A stretch of 36,026 nucleotides of DNA from a bacterium (lineage in GTDB: Bacteria; CAYTYR01; UBA6262): positions 1 to 36,026 of the forward strand of contig JAQTPL010000020.1 in the NCBI GenBank assembly GCA_028712895.1, read 5' to 3'. Below the pieces are notes generated by a model, which ran no database searches, was not told where the DNA came from, and worked only from the letters and a program-made list of their open reading frames with translations. Positions 1-7,900 of this stretch are shown here, piece after piece (the stretch's first letter is position 1; each line of letters opens with the position of its first letter). Both the position numbers and the translations under genes were made by a program.

Positions 1-214
1 GGCGGGTTTTGATTTCGTTGGACAACTTGCCGATCAAAGGGCGCACTGCTACTTCAATGTCACCTAAACCGCGCAGGATAGAGGTCAGCTCCCCTTTTTT
101 GCCTAAATATTTTATCCTTAAATCCTCTATTCCTTCTTGCGCTGCTTGTTCGAGCTCTTGTATAGCTTGCTTTTCCAGTTCTTCCAGTTTACCTTTCAGC
201 TCTTCCCAACTCAT
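1..214 (-). CDS. pheS: Phenylalanyl-tRNA synthetase alpha subunit, N-terminal part (runs off the window)
   Basis: Only the first 71 codons are present; the gene continues past base 1. The N-terminus has the PheS coiled-coil arm, rich in Glu, Lys and Leu (residues 2-40), followed by the family pattern KYLGKKGELT then ILRGLG and a PLIGKLSNEIK stretch. PheS is the catalytic alpha chain of the (alpha-beta)2 enzyme that charges tRNA-Phe; the arm contacts tRNA. The start is the ATG at 212-214, preceded by the Shine-Dalgarno-like GAGGTAA. It lies 24 bp after the TrmH-type methyltransferase, in the rplT-to-pheS neighbourhood common in bacteria. pheT is expected next but is outside the window. Identification is firm; only length and downstream domains are unseen. 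Confidence 0.93.
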   Translation of the reverse strand, partial: MSWEELKGKLEELEKQAIQELEQAAQEGIEDLRIKYLGKKGELTSILRGLGDIEVAVRPLIGKLSNEIKTR

Positions 215-238
215 GATTTTACCTCTATATTTTTGCTT

Positions 239-1057
239 TTACTGCCGTCTGCCATCCGCCGACTGCGAACTGCGGACTGTTACTTTTCCTTTTTCCACTA
301 CCTGGTACATAATGATCCCTGCAGCTACAGCTACATTCAATGAATCTACGCCCTTACGCTGGGGTATCCTGATCACTTCATCGATTTTCCCGGCTATCTC
401 TTTGTCCATCCCCGCGCCTTCATTGCCAAAGATCAGCGCCAGGGGTAAAGACCATGAAGCTTCATAATAGTTCTTGGAACCACGCGCGTCGCAGGCTATA
501 GTCCTGATATTCTTGCTGCGCAGTTTCGCGATCAGATTCACTAAGCTGTCCACCTTGACCACCGGCAGCCGCAATAACGAACCCATGGTCGCCCGCACCA
601 CCTTAGGATTATACTGGTCAACGGTTTCCTTGCCTAAAATAATCCCGATGACTCCGGCTGCCTCTGCTGTCCTGATGATCGTTCCCAGATTGCCTGGGTC
701 TTGTATCCCGTCCAAGATCACTAAAAAAGGTTTGGGAGCGTCTAATAAGTCTCCCAGATAATGTTCGGTGATGTTGACCACGGCCAGGATGCCCGCCGGT
801 GTTTCACAATCTGATACTGCCGCTAGTTCCTGCGTCGTCACTTTAGTCATCTCTATTTTACTATGCTCCAGATTTTGCAGTAATAACTGGCCACGGCGAT
901 TGGTCTCAAGCTCCTCGGTATAAATTACCTTAAAACGCCGGGCTGGGGACCGGAGCAATTCTTCAACTGCCCGTACCCCTTCCATGATAAAAGCTTTGTT
1001 TTCGGCTCTCCCTTTTTTTTGGTGCAATGATCTTATATAAGCCAGACTGCTTTTCAT
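239..1057 (-). CDS. TrmH/SpoU-family RNA 2'-O-ribose methyltransferase
   Basis: This is a SPOUT-class methyltransferase that uses S-adenosylmethionine to methylate a ribose 2'-OH in rRNA or tRNA. The N-terminal part (about residues 5-95) resembles the SpoU substrate-binding domain. The three SpoU motifs follow: motif 1 near 115-132 (LDGIQDPGNLGTIIRTAEA with the conserved Arg), motif 2 near 208-217 (LIFGNEGAGM) and motif 3 near 231-248 (IPQRKGVDSLNVAVAAGI). The exact target (RlmB-like or tRNA) cannot be told from sequence. Its ATG is 3 nt after the TPR gene's stop with no clear Shine-Dalgarno site, so translation is probably coupled. The last 14 or so residues (about 259-272, ending SADGRRQ) lie beyond the usual family end and are encoded by a 7-nt repeat array. 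Confidence 0.9.
   Translation of the reverse strand: MKSSLAYIRSLHQKKGRAENKAFIMEGVRAVEELLRSPARRFKVIYTEELETNRRGQLLLQNLEHSKIEMTKVTTQELAAVSDCETPAGILAVVNITEHYLGDLLDAPKPFLVILDGIQDPGNLGTIIRTAEAAGVIGIILGKETVDQYNPKVVRATMGSLLRLPVVKVDSLVNLIAKLRSKNIRTIACDARGSKNYYEASWSLPLALIFGNEGAGMDKEIAGKIDEVIRIPQRKGVDSLNVAVAAGIIMYQVVEKGKVTVRSSQSADGRRQ
242..283. repeat. Heptamer array A (CYGCSRW type), at the 3' end of the methyltransferase gene
   Basis: Six consecutive 7-nt units on the plus strand: CTGCCGT, CTGCCAT, CCGCCGA, CTGCGAA, CTGCGGA, CTGTTAC. The first five are close variants of one word and the last is degenerate. The array encodes the C-terminal tail of the overlapping minus-strand gene; the stop codon at 239-241 lies just outside it. 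It shares its word family with arrays at 10973-11007 and 18030-18057. Confidence 0.85.
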
Positions 1058-1060
1058 CAG

Positions 1061-1354
1061 TTATTGTCCAACCAATTTATCCAAATGTTCTTTGGCTAAA
1101 ACGTAGTTATCGTTCAACTCCAGGCATTTCAGGTACATTTCCTTAGCCTTGCCTGGCTCGTTTTTAGCTTCATAGGTAATACCAAGATTATAGTATATAT
1201 CCGCATTTTTGGGATTAAATTTCTGCGCCTTAACAAACTCGCTAATGGCCGCGTCATATTTACCGCTCAGGAAATAAAATTTCCCCAGGTCAATTACGCA
1301 TTCCTCGTCCTCCTTAGTTAAGCAAGCCCGGGGGCATTTCTTCTTGTCAACCAT
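1061..1354 (-). CDS. Small TPR-repeat protein
   Basis: A 97-residue soluble protein with no signal peptide or membrane segment. Residues about 18-85 form two to three tetratricopeptide repeats: ECVIDLGKFYFLSGKYDAAISEF, then ADIYYNLGITYEAKNEPGKA, followed by a partial third helix pair. TPRs make helical solenoids for protein-protein contact, so it is probably an adaptor; its partner cannot be inferred. An N-terminal Cys pair is present (KKKCPRACL, plus EECV), which could be a metal or redox site or chance. It starts 5 nt after the trkA stop with a GAGGAG site inside the trkA end, so it is part of the same transcript. Confidence 0.8.
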   Translation of the reverse strand: MVDKKKCPRACLTKEDEECVIDLGKFYFLSGKYDAAISEFVKAQKFNPKNADIYYNLGITYEAKNEPGKAKEMYLKCLELNDNYVLAKEHLDKLVGQ

Positions 1355-1359
1355 AGATG

Positions 1360-2049
1360 TTATTCCACTCCTCTGAATTTATTAATATCTTTATCCGCGC
1401 CTACCACGACAAGGACATCACCGCTCTCGATCTCATCTTCCGGGAAAGGGGTGACATTTATATCTTCCTTGAATTGGGTCTCGCCGGAATCATTGACTTC
1501 CGGGGTTTTGCGCTTGATCGCAATGATCGTGACCTTATATTGTTTCCGGACGTCCAAGGATTTCAGGCTTTTCCCGGCAAAAGATTTCGGGGATACTAAT
1601 TCCACGATACTATAATCCGGGGACAGCTCGATATACTCATAGATATTAGGAGAGATCAGGCTTTCGGCGACCTTAGCGCCGATATCCCGTTCCGGGAAGA
1701 TTACCCGGTCCACGCCGATCTTGCGCAGGACTTTCCCGTGCAGGCTGCTGATCGCCTTAGTGACGATCATCTTCACACCCATCTCCCGCAGGAGCAGGCT
1801 GACCATAATGCTGGTCTCCATGCTCTCGCCGACGCTGACGATTGCAACGTCAACATTTTTTATATCCAGTGACTTTAAGACTTTTTCATCACTGGCATCA
1901 GCTTTAACCGCATAGGTCACTTTTTCGCTGATATCCTGGATGCGTTCTTCATCTTTGTCAATAGCCAGCACCTGCCCGCCTTTTTCCGCCAGGCTAAGCG
2001 CTACACTGCGGCCAAAATTTCCCAATCCGATAACGGCAAATTGTCTCAT
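1360..2049 (-). CDS. ktrA: TrkA/KtrA-type potassium channel regulatory subunit
   Basis: A cytoplasmic ring-forming regulator that binds nucleotides and gates the TrkH/KtrB pore. Residues 1-120 form an RCK_N Rossmann domain with the dinucleotide motif GLGNFG near the N-terminus and an acidic end of beta-2 (AIDKDEE). Residues about 135-228 form an RCK_C (TrkA-C) domain. The single RCK pair (229 aa) fits KtrA rather than the double-length E. coli TrkA. The start is ATG after AGGAGAAAAGC; that Shine-Dalgarno site overlaps the trkH stop codon, indicating tight coupling. An inserted acidic loop (about 185-205, VNDSGETQFKEDIN) is longer than usual. The symbol is a family-level choice. Confidence 0.9.
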   Translation of the reverse strand: MRQFAVIGLGNFGRSVALSLAEKGGQVLAIDKDEERIQDISEKVTYAVKADASDEKVLKSLDIKNVDVAIVSVGESMETSIMVSLLLREMGVKMIVTKAISSLHGKVLRKIGVDRVIFPERDIGAKVAESLISPNIYEYIELSPDYSIVELVSPKSFAGKSLKSLDVRKQYKVTIIAIKRKTPEVNDSGETQFKEDINVTPFPEDEIESGDVLVVVGADKDINKFRGVE

Positions 2050-2058
2050 GCTTTTCTC

Positions 2059-3387
2059 CTATCCAATCAAAACTTTTTCTTCGGCATATGTATATAATTC
2101 ATGGCCTTTGGCTTCCATAATAGCTATCCCCAGGGTCAACGGGCCGACCCGGCCGAAATACATGGTGATCGTTATCAGGAGTTTACCCAGATCAGAAAAA
2201 TAGCCAGACAAACTGACGCTGCCGGCTGGCGCTGCGGATAATCCAACCGTGCCGAAAGCGCTGACCACCTCAAACAGTAGGCGCAGGAAATCCTTTTTTT
2301 CCACTATCGCCAAACCCATAGTGACCAAAATTATTAAAACCATGGCCACGCTGGCCAGCGCAAACGATTTACGCACTATTTCCCCGGGTATTTTGCGGTT
2401 ATGAATATTAATATTATATTTCCCGCGCAAGGTAGCTTTGACACTGGCGATCATGATGCCGAACGTGGTAGTTTTAATACCACCGCCGGTACCACCAGGT
2501 GAGGCGCCGATAAACATAAGGATCATGATAAAAAACAAGGTAGCCGGCTGCATTAAACCAAGATTGACCGTATTAAAACCAGCGGTCCGGGGAGTTACTG
2601 CCTGGAAATAGCTGACTAGGACTTTCTGGTGCAAGGGCAAAGAAGCCAAGATCGCCGGATTCTTATATTCTTGTATCAGGATCACCAATGTCCCGATTAG
2701 TATCAACAAGACAGAGATCTGCACAGCCATCCTGGTATGAATAGATACTTTTTTGCTGTGGCGGTAATTATGAATCTCACTAATGACAATAAAACCCAGT
2801 CCACCGATAATGATCAGGGAAGTGATCGTCAGGTTCACAACAACATCAGTGGTATAACGGGAAAGGTTACTGGAAAATGTGCTAAACCCGGCATTGCAGA
2901 AAGCGCTGACACAATGGAACAAGGCATAGCCAAAAGCATCTTTGACTGGAAACTCCCGGCTCCAGTGGATAGTTAAGATAAGGGTAGCTAACCCCTCGAT
3001 CAATAAAGTGATCTTTACTATATATTTTACAAAACTACCCAAGTCAGCCAAGCTATATTGGTTGACACCTTCCTGGATATTCAATTTATCTTTAATACTG
3101 AGCTGTTTATTGAAAAGCAGGAACATCATGGTAGCCAGGGTAATATATCCCAAGCCGCCTATTTGGATCAATAGCAGGATAATGCTCTTGCCCCATAACG
3201 AGTAATGAGTAGCTGTATCCACAGTGATCAACCCGGTAACGCAAATAGCGCTGGTTGACGTGAATAAAGCATCTATAAAATGAGTGGATTCGCCGCGAGC
3301 ATTGGCAAACGGCATAGTCAGCAATAACGCTCCGAATAAGATCAAAGAGGCAAATCCGATCGCTAAAACCTTATGTGGGGTAAACAT
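2059..3387 (-). CDS. ktrB: TrkH/KtrB-family potassium uptake pore
   Basis: A polytopic inner-membrane protein of 442 aa, the usual length for KtrB and shorter than TrkH. It carries the four MPM repeats of this superfamily, each with a P-loop glycine: SAICVTGLI, FCNAGFS, TPRTAGFNT and SAFGTVGLS. These glycines form the K+ selectivity filter. A conserved positively charged residue in the later helices is expected to gate transport. It pairs with the downstream RCK subunit to make a Na+- or H+-coupled K+ importer. It lies 36 bp downstream of rplT with only a weak GGGTG-type Shine-Dalgarno sequence, so it probably shares the ribosomal-protein transcript. Confidence 0.92.
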   Translation of the reverse strand: MFTPHKVLAIGFASLILFGALLLTMPFANARGESTHFIDALFTSTSAICVTGLITVDTATHYSLWGKSIILLLIQIGGLGYITLATMMFLLFNKQLSIKDKLNIQEGVNQYSLADLGSFVKYIVKITLLIEGLATLILTIHWSREFPVKDAFGYALFHCVSAFCNAGFSTFSSNLSRYTTDVVVNLTITSLIIIGGLGFIVISEIHNYRHSKKVSIHTRMAVQISVLLILIGTLVILIQEYKNPAILASLPLHQKVLVSYFQAVTPRTAGFNTVNLGLMQPATLFFIMILMFIGASPGGTGGGIKTTTFGIMIASVKATLRGKYNINIHNRKIPGEIVRKSFALASVAMVLIILVTMGLAIVEKKDFLRLLFEVVSAFGTVGLSAAPAGSVSLSGYFSDLGKLLITITMYFGRVGPLTLGIAIMEAKGHELYTYAEEKVLIG

Positions 3388-3423
3388 GGACTATTTCACC
3401 CTGCCCTTCTTAAGCCGGCTGCT

Positions 3424-3783
3424 TTAAGCTGCTAACTGCTGCTTGGCCACTTCCACCAGAGCGGTAAAAGCTTTGGCATCATTTACTGCCAGGTCAGCCA
3501 GGATCTTCCGGTCAATACCTACCTGCGCCTTCTTCAGGCCATTCATCAAACGGTTGTACGATAAGCCATTAATGCGGGCAGCAGCATTGATCCTAATGAT
3601 CCAGAGCGCGCGAAAGTCTCTCTTTTTTGCCCGCCGGTCCCGGTAAGCGTAATCCAAACTTTTATCTACCTGTTCTGTAGCATGACGGTAGAGTTTGGAT
3701 TTTCCCATCCGGTACCCTTTGGCCCTTTTAAATATTTTCTTTTTCCACGCCCGCGTGGTCTTACCGCTTTTCACTCTCGACAT
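3424..3783 (-). CDS. rplT: 50S ribosomal protein L20
   Basis: Complete L20 (119 aa): the basic N-terminal extension ([15 protein letters not shown]) that threads into 23S rRNA, then the globular part with [11 protein letters not shown] and the [15 protein letters not shown] stretch. The start is the ATG at 3781-3783 behind GGAGG with 6 nt spacing; an in-frame extension to 3831 has no family homology and is rejected. In bacteria L20 commonly represses its own operon by binding the infC leader. It is third in infC-rpmI-rplT. The gene is separated from rpmI by a repeat-filled gap of 114 bp. Confidence 0.97.
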   Translation of the reverse strand: MSRVKSGKTTRAWKKKIFKRAKGYRMGKSKLYRHATEQVDKSLDYAYRDRRAKKRDFRALWIIRINAAARINGLSYNRLMNGLKKAQVGIDRKILADLAVNDAKAFTALVEVAKQQLAA

Positions 3784-3804
3784 AATAATCCTCCAAAATA
3801 ATTT

Positions 3805-3892
3805 ACGAGTCTGCGCGTCTCTCGAGTCCATCGAGTCTGGATTTTTGCCGTTATTGACTCGCGACTCGCGGACCCGTGACCCGTGACCTATC
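3805..3892. repeat. Short-unit repeats between rpmI and rplT
   Basis: Two adjoining arrays. In the first (3805-3840) the element GAGTC recurs with spacing 8-9 (CGAGTC, GCGTC, CGAGTC, CGAGTC). In the second (about 3855-3890) GACTCGC and GACCCGT alternate with spacing 7, 8, 7, 7. They occupy most of the rpmI-rplT gap and are transcribed with it. The rplT Shine-Dalgarno sequence lies outside the arrays. Confidence 0.75.
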
Positions 3893-3897
3893 TACAC

Positions 3898-4095
3898 TTA
3901 AGCGTACGGTATTAATTTCTTAACCATTTTTGTATCAGTTAAATTAAGCATTCCGCTTTTACGCAAGGTTCTTAGTTTCTTGGTTTTCTTTTTCGTCAAA
4001 ATATGCCGGGCATGCGATTTTTTGTACATGACCTTACCGGTCCCGGTTACGCGGAAACGCTTCTTAGCCCCGCTATGGCTTTTTATTTTTGGCAT
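3898..4095 (-). CDS. rpmI: 50S ribosomal protein L35
   Basis: A 65-residue, very basic protein matching L35 from end to end: N-terminal MPKIKSHSGAKKRF, a central HARHILTKKKTKKLR block and the short C-terminal MVKKLIPYA. Length and all conserved blocks are normal. The ATG follows GAGGAG with 6 nt spacing. It is second in the infC operon; the preceding 129 bp gap contains an inverted repeat (4118-4220). Confidence 0.97.
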   Translation of the reverse strand: MPKIKSHSGAKKRFRVTGTGKVMYKKSHARHILTKKKTKKLRTLRKSGMLNLTDTKMVKKLIPYA

Positions 4096-4117
4096 GTAAT
4101 GCTCCTCATATTATTTT

Positions 4118-4220
4118 ACCCCGTTAGAAAAAGCCCCGTTATTTTCGGCAGGGTATACCTTATAGCACGATCCGGTGTGGAGAAAGAACAATTTAAAAAA
4201 CTTGTTCCTTCTAACGGGGT
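4118..4220. repeat. Inverted-repeat element with CCCCGTTAGAA ends, infC-rpmI gap
   Basis: ACCCCGTTAGAA at 4118-4129 and its exact reverse complement TTCTAACGGGGT at 4209-4220 bound about 80 nt; a further CCCCGTTA lies at 4134-4141. The unit nearly fills the gap between infC and rpmI and would fold into a long hairpin in the mRNA. A related unit with the same three pieces in the same order is at 25271-25352, suggesting a dispersed element rather than an operon-specific structure. Confidence 0.7.
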
Positions 4221-4224
4221 TTAA

Positions 4225-4740
4225 TTATTTTTTTGCTGGCCCCAGCAACATGAACATGGTATTCCCCTCCATTTTGGGCGACTGTTCAATAGTTGCGGTA
4301 GTGGCGAAACGTTCTTCAATCTTCTTCATAATGCCCACCCCTAATTCCATATGCGCCATTTCCCGGCCCCGGAACTGCATGGCGATCTTGACCTTGTCTC
4401 CTTCAGCCAGGAATTCTTCGGTGTGGCGCAGTTTTACTTCCAGGTCATGGGCGCCGATCTTCGGCCTGATCTTTATTTCCTTTACATGGATCACCTTATG
4501 GCTTTTCCTGGCCTTTTTTTCCTTTTTTTCCTGTTCGTACCTGTATTTACTGTAATCCATTATTTTACAAACCGGAGGAGTTGACTGGCCGGATATTTCC
4601 ACCAGGTCTAGCCCCTTCTCAACAGCCATACTCTGGGCTTGGGAAAGTGCTACTATGCCCAAGGGTTGTCCTGCTTCATCGATCAACCTGACTTCGTTGC
4701 CTCTGATCCGTTCATTGATCCGTAACTCTTCTCTAGCGAT
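4225..4740 (-). CDS. infC: Translation initiation factor IF-3, starting at a rare AUC codon
   Basis: IF-3 binds the 30S subunit, blocks premature 50S joining and proofreads the start codon. The product begins IAREELRINERIRGNEVRL and continues through the IF3-N domain, the lysine-rich linker (YEQEKKEKKARKSHK) and IF3-C (KEIKIRPKIGAHDLEVKL). Homology extends upstream of the first ATG/GTG/TTG candidates: the only standard codon, TTG at 4684-4686, would delete 18 conserved residues. An ATC codon at 4738-4740 lies exactly 7 nt from an AGGAG site (4748-4752), giving a normal 171-aa protein. AUU/AUC/AUA starts are a known infC hallmark that lets IF-3 repress its own translation. A structured leader and strong promoter lie upstream. 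Confidence 0.95.
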   Translation of the reverse strand: MAREELRINERIRGNEVRLIDEAGQPLGIVALSQAQSMAVEKGLDLVEISGQSTPPVCKIMDYSKYRYEQEKKEKKARKSHKVIHVKEIKIRPKIGAHDLEVKLRHTEEFLAEGDKVKIAMQFRGREMAHMELGVGIMKKIEERFATTATIEQSPKMEGNTMFMLLGPAKK

Positions 4741-4784
4741 AACGTCTCTCCTCTCAGAATGGCTCAGCCATTCAATAAAAAATA

Positions 4785-4826
4785 ATCGCTGATGGCCCCA
4801 CCGTAAAGGGAACTATTATCAGCGAT
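4785..4826 (-). terminator. Candidate attenuator hairpin in the infC leader
   Basis: On the transcribed strand ATCGCTGAT (4818-4826) pairs perfectly with ATCAGCGAT (4785-4793); inside lies a CCC...GGG mini-stem. The stem is followed by TATTTTTTATT, so it resembles an intrinsic terminator about 45 nt before the infC start codon. In several bacteria the infC-rpmI-rplT leader is regulated by L20 through transcription termination; that role here is inference. Confidence 0.6.
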
Positions 4827-4837
4827 ATAATAGAAGA

Positions 4838-4883
4838 TTATCATATGATAACCTTTTGGCTCATAATGCAGCATTACTGCATT
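4838..4883 (-). promoter_or_regulatory. Two further palindromes in the infC 5' leader
   Basis: TTATCATATGATAA (4838-4851) is a perfect 14-bp palindrome, and AATGCAG (4865-4871) with CTGCATT (4877-4883) forms a 7-bp stem with a 5-nt loop. Both are within the roughly 180-nt untranslated leader between the promoter and infC and upstream of the candidate attenuator. They could be alternative structures or protein sites; no known motif was recognised. Confidence 0.45.
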
Positions 4884-4927
4884 GACCATACGGTGAGAAG
4901 TTATTAGCTTCTGCTTTCATAGATTGA

Positions 4928-4956
4928 TTTATATCATATTCACGGTCTATTGTCAA
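4928..4956 (-). promoter_or_regulatory. Promoter of the infC operon
   Basis: Consensus -35 TTGACA (4951-4956, transcribed strand), 17-bp spacer and -10 TATAAA (4928-4933). The -35 box overlaps the dnaE stop codon (4953-4955). It would start transcription near 4921 and give a leader of about 180 nt before infC. Confidence 0.8.
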
Positions 4957-7900
4957 GACTTAAATTGCACTGAGCCCTTGCCGAGCAGGCCTTCAATTTC
5001 CTGTTGGAACGCCAGGGTAGCCCCAACCCGGACATTACTGTCCGGGGAAACGACTACTTCCCCTGTATGGGGAGTATGCAAATGAAGGTAGACGGGGCAC
5101 TTCCCTGGATATTTGGCCATAGCAGCTTTCAGCTTATCCAGGTAATCCTTTTCCAGACCTACGGTTTTGATATGAATTTGTATCGACTGGGTTAACCGCT
5201 CCCGGGCCTGTTCCAAGGGTATTATCCGGTCCAGGATGACTTGCGTTTCAGCCCGCCTTTTATCTAGTTGGCCGCAGACGATCACGGTTTGGTCGGTCTT
5301 AACCAGGCTATTGATACCGGGATTACTATAATTATCAGGAAAAACCACCACCGGTATCTCGCCTTTCAGGTCTTCCAGGACAAAGACAGCCATTTTCTCA
5401 TTTTTCTTGGTAAAAAGCATTTTGACTTTTTTAATGATGCCGCCTACCCGGAGCGGCTGTTTTTCAGGTATATTGGCAACATCCTGCAGGTTGGCCGTGG
5501 TATAGGTCTGTAATTCATCGGCAAAACGAGCCAGCGGATGGCCAGTCATATAGAAACCGAGCACTTCCCGTTCGCCTTCCAGTAATTTATTCTCATGCCA
5601 TTCTTTATGATGGAGTTTGCCTGTTTCTACCCGGGGCTCTTCCACCGGCAGTTCGTCCAGGAAAGAAGTCTGGCCGCTGATTATATCTTGCTGGAGCACA
5701 GCAGCTTTCTGTATTACGTTTTCCAGGGTATCAAACATTTCCATCCTGGTTGATCCCAGCTGGTCCAGGGCGCCGCATTTGATCAAGCTTTCCACTACTC
5801 TTTTGTTAACCGCGTGCAGGTCCACTTTTTTACAAAAATCATAAAAACTGGTGAACAATCCTTCCTTCTGCCGGGCGGTTACCATTGAATCTATAGCCCC
5901 TTCACCGACATTTTTTACTGCTGCTAAACCGAACCTGATGCTGTTCCCTTCAACTTTAAACTTAGCAAAACTAAAATTAACATGAGGCGGGCCGATGGGA
6001 ATACCCATATCCTTGGCTTCTTCTATGTATAGCACTATATCATCCTGGTTACCCATTTCACTGGTCAGTAATGCGCTCATGAACTCCAGGGGATAATGCG
6101 TCTTTAAATAGGCTGTCTGGTACGCCAGGTAGGCGTAAGCAGCGGCATGAGATTTGTTAAATCCATACCCGCCAAATTGAGCCACCAGGTCAAATAGCTT
6201 AGTAGCTTTTTCCGCCCTGATCTTGTTTTTCTGCGCCCCTTCCAGGAAGACTTTCCGTTCCTTTTCGATAGCTTCCGGATTTTTCTTACCCATGGCTCGC
6301 CGCAGGATATCTGCCTGTCCTGCGGAAAATCCAGCTACAGCCATCGCTATTTGCATGACCTGTTCCTGGTAGACAATGACACCATAGGTTTCCTTTAAGA
6401 TCGGTTCCAATATCGGCAAATCATATTTTACCGGTATTTTGCCGTGTTTGCGCCCGACAAAATCATCCAACATGCCGCTGCCCATGGGGCCGGGCCGGTA
6501 CAGCGCAATTAACGCGATAATATCTTCCATGCTGGTCGGTTTGATCTTGCGCACCAGGTCCCGCATCCCACTGGAATCCAGCTGGAATATCCCCAGGGTT
6601 TGTCCGCGGCTCAGCAGTTCATATGTCTGTATATCATCTAAGGGTATCTGGTTGATATCAATTTTGACCTGGCGGTCCGCAGCCAATGTTTTACAGGCTG
6701 AATCTATGACCGTAAGTGTTCTCAAACCCAGAAAATCTACTTTTAACAAGCCCATGATATCAGCCAGGGTTTTGCCATCATACTGGGTTGTGACTTGCCC
6801 CTTGGAGTTTTTGCTCAGCGGCACATAATTGGTCAATTCATCCTTGGTGATCACGATCCCGGCCGCATGTTTGGATGAATGCCTGGTCAATCCTTCCAGC
6901 GTGTGCGCCACTTGGAACAGTTGTTTCAGTTCAGGACTGGCGCTCATATTCTTTTTTAGGTCCGCATTTTGGCTGGCTGCATCGGCCAGGGTCATTCCCG
7001 GGTCATTGGGAATTAATTTAGCCAACCGGTCAGCTTCATCCAAAGGTATATTCATTACCCTGGCGACATCACGCACTACTAATTTGGCACCTAAAGTACC
7101 AAAAGTAATGATCTGGGCCACGTTTTTTTCGCCATATTTGTTGCGCACATAATTAATAACCTCTTCCCGGCCGTCATCGCTGAAGTCAATATCCAGGTCA
7201 GGCATGCTGATGCGGTCAGGATTGAGGAAACGCTCGAACAGCAGGCCATACCGCAGTGGATCAATATCGGTTATTTGCAAGGAATAAGCCACCAGGCTGC
7301 CGGCGCCACTGCCCCGGCCGGGCCCTACCGGTATGCCATGCGTTTTGGCATAATGGATAAAATCCCAGACGATTAAGAAGTAGGCTGAATACCCCATCTT
7401 TTTAATAACGCTGAGCTCATAATCTATTCTTTTCTCTATCTCCGGGGTAACTTGGTCATAACGCTTTTTTAAACCGTCTTTGCACAATTTCTCCAGGTAC
7501 GTATCCAGGTTATAGCTGGCCGGTACGGTAAAAGCCGGCAAAGATACTTGGGCAAAGTTCAGTTCCAGGTGGCATTGGTCGGCTATACGTACCGTGTTCG
7601 CGCAAGCCTGCGGCACTTCGGCAAAAAGTTTCTCCATTTCCTGCGGTGATTTAAAATAGAATTCATTAGTTGAAAGATGCATCCGGTCATCATCAGTGAT
7701 CCTTTTTCCAGTACCGATGCACATCAATACTTCATGGGCAAATGAATCCTCTTTATGCAGGTAATGTATATCATTGGTGGCCACCAGGCCGACTTTTTCC
7801 CGCTGGGCCAGGGCTACCAGCTGTTTACCCACCTTGTGTTCTTCTTCCAGGCCGTGATCCATTATTTCGAGATAGAAATTCCCATCGCCAAATATTTGTT

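Noticed and set aside
3424-3831. Longer rplT starting at 3831
   Set aside because: The added 16 residues come from a repeat region and the ATG at 3783 has GGAGG upstream.
4225-4686. infC starting at TTG 4684-4686
   Set aside because: It removes 18 conserved residues and lacks a Shine-Dalgarno site; the ATC at 4738-4740 has both homology and spacing.
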